Below are positions 14,529-15,444 of a stretch of 15,444 nucleotides of DNA, one piece after another (position 1 is the stretch's first letter; every line of letters starts with the position of its first letter). Location: positions 1-15,444 of the forward strand of contig QHYO01000583.1 of assembly GCA_003224135.1 (NCBI GenBank), in the 5' to 3' direction. The notes beneath the pieces are model-generated. The model saw nothing but the letters and a program-made list of their open reading frames with translations. It had not been told where the DNA came from and ran no database searches. Source of the stretch: Acidobacteriota bacterium. GTDB taxonomy: Bacteria > Acidobacteriota > Terriglobia > Acidiferrales > UBA7541. The translations under genes and the position numbers were made by a program.

Positions 14529-14542
14529 GTGAATCTTTTCAC
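14529..14542. promoter_or_regulatory. Inverted repeat GTGAA-N4-TTCAC upstream of the hydantoinase gene
   Basis: Perfect 5-bp arms flank TCTT. The repeat lies just upstream of a -10-like TAAAAT at 14553-14558, in the place where a -35 box or an operator would be. It could bind a dimeric regulator. An 11-14 bp palindrome can occur by chance, so support is weak. Confidence 0.3.
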
Positions 14543-14567
14543 CCGCTCAGGGTAAAATGCCCGCCTT

Positions 14568-15444
14568 ATGCGCATAGCCATGGATACGGGCGGAACGTTC
14601 ACGGACTGCGTTTTCCTCCGCGACGGTAAATTAGAAATTTTGAAAGTGCCTTCGCAGCCGAAAAATCCGGCTGCTGCAATCACTTCGGCGTTGCGCGACT
14701 TGCACGGCAGTCTCGAAAAGGACAAGGACACTCTGGGAAAACTGGACCTGGTTTGCGGAACCACGGTTGGCACAAACGCGCTATTGGAGCGTCGCGGCGG
14801 AAAAGTTTTGCTGATTACAACGGTTGGATTCGAAGATGTGCTCGAGATCGGGCGCCAGGCTAGGCCAAAACTCTACGATTTGCAGTTTCAGAAGCCGCCG
14901 GCACTGGTAGAACGCGCCCACAGACTTGGCGCGCGGGAACGGCTTGCGGCAGATGGCTCCCTGGTAACGAAACTCGGAGTGACCGAGATTCGGTCGCTGG
15001 TTCGAAAGGTTCAGCGTGCTCATCCGGATGCGGTGGCCGTCTGCTTCCTTTTTTCCTTCCGTAACGCGAATCACGAAGCCGCGGTGGCGAAAGCCTTGCG
15101 CCGAAAAGGCTTTCTCGTCAGCGTCTCACACGAAATCCTGCCGGAGTTCCGCGAATTCGAACGGACCTCAACTACGGTGGTCAATGCCTATCTCGCGCCA
15201 GTCATGAGCGCATACCTGCGCGCCACGCAATCGCAGGCAAGCACAGTCTGGAATACCGCGTGGAATCGGAAATCAAAGAACGCCGTACAAGTTCGCGTAA
15301 TGCAGTCGAATGGCGGAATCATCTCTGCTGAGGGTGCCGCGGTCCAACCGGTTCGAACCGTTCTGTCTGGACCCGCGGGCGGCGTGTTAGGCGCAGGGTA
15401 CGCAGCCTCGCTCGCCGGTCTCGAGAGAGTAATTTCGTTCGACA
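14568..15444 (+). CDS. Hydantoinase/5-oxoprolinase A subunit (HyuA family), truncated at right edge
   Basis: The open frame gives 292 residues up to the window end. It begins with the ASKHA nucleotide-binding signature MDTGGTFTDCV (residues 5-15). GTTVGTNALLERRG, GFEDVLEIGRQARPKLYDL, SHEILPEFREFERTSTT, MQSNGGI and the phosphate-binding LSGPAGGV follow. This order is that of the A subunit (N-methylhydantoinase A, 5-oxoprolinase and acetone carboxylase beta relatives), which hydrolyse or carboxylate cyclic amides or ketones with ATP. GRQARPKLYDL is common in hydantoinase/oxoprolinase members, but the exact substrate cannot be read. The B subunit, if present, should follow to the right. The ATG at 14568 lacks a good ribosome binding site; a TAAAAT ends 9 nt upstream, so a very short leader is possible. 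It is 76 bp after tsaD, in the same direction. Confidence 0.88.
   Translation, partial: MRIAMDTGGTFTDCVFLRDGKLEILKVPSQPKNPAAAITSALRDLHGSLEKDKDTLGKLDLVCGTTVGTNALLERRGGKVLLITTVGFEDVLEIGRQARPKLYDLQFQKPPALVERAHRLGARERLAADGSLVTKLGVTEIRSLVRKVQRAHPDAVAVCFLFSFRNANHEAAVAKALRRKGFLVSVSHEILPEFREFERTSTTVVNAYLAPVMSAYLRATQSQASTVWNTAWNRKSKNAVQVRVMQSNGGIISAEGAAVQPVRTVLSGPAGGVLGAGYAASLAGLERVISFD

Overview
The window looks like chromosome of a Gram-negative-type bacterium, most likely an Acidobacteriota (Terriglobia-like) species. The reasons are moderately high GC, free use of GTG and TTG starts, a short FmdB zinc-ribbon protein, a SurA-like chaperone next to a YhaM-type OB/HD nuclease, and Mfd, DusB and TsaD sequences of that general style. 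This placement is an impression from protein flavour, not a computed result. The window is densely coded, with no gap over 300 bases. I saw no RNA gene, CRISPR array, insertion sequence or integration site.

Left part, minus strand (1-3302). Three genes read leftwards and may be co-transcribed: a GTG-initiated alpha/beta-hydrolase fused to a polytopic membrane domain, an FAD-dependent geranylgeranyl-reductase-family oxidoreductase, and a TMEM175-family potassium channel cut by the window edge. All three are membrane- or lipid-related. This is the least conventional part of the window.

Centre, plus strand (3410-10980). Six closely spaced genes run in one direction: a stand-alone heptose-1-phosphate adenylyltransferase (rfaE2-like), mfd, a SurA/PpiC-like periplasmic chaperone, a YhaM-like OB/HD 3'-5' exoribonuclease, a DusB-type tRNA dihydrouridine synthase, and a PilZ-domain protein that starts inside the dus gene. 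Gaps are 22 nt or less and two junctions overlap. The unit mixes envelope biogenesis, transcription-coupled repair and RNA processing.

Right part (11018-15444). rsmI (minus) and a zinc-ribbon FmdB-family gene (plus) diverge from an 80-bp promoter region. galU (minus) and tsaD (plus) diverge from a second one. A hydantoinase/5-oxoprolinase A-subunit gene then runs off the right edge. rsmI and tsaD both serve translation (16S rRNA and tRNA modification); galU makes UDP-glucose for envelope polysaccharide.

Several of the promoter regions carry an extended -10 pattern (TGnTAnnnT) without a good -35 box. In rsmI it sits so close to the ATG that the mRNA is probably leaderless. Most genes are housekeeping. 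I did not find a convincing new multi-gene system; the best leads are the hydrolase-membrane fusion cluster, the His-less parvulin domain, the variant PilZ motif and the promoter pattern.
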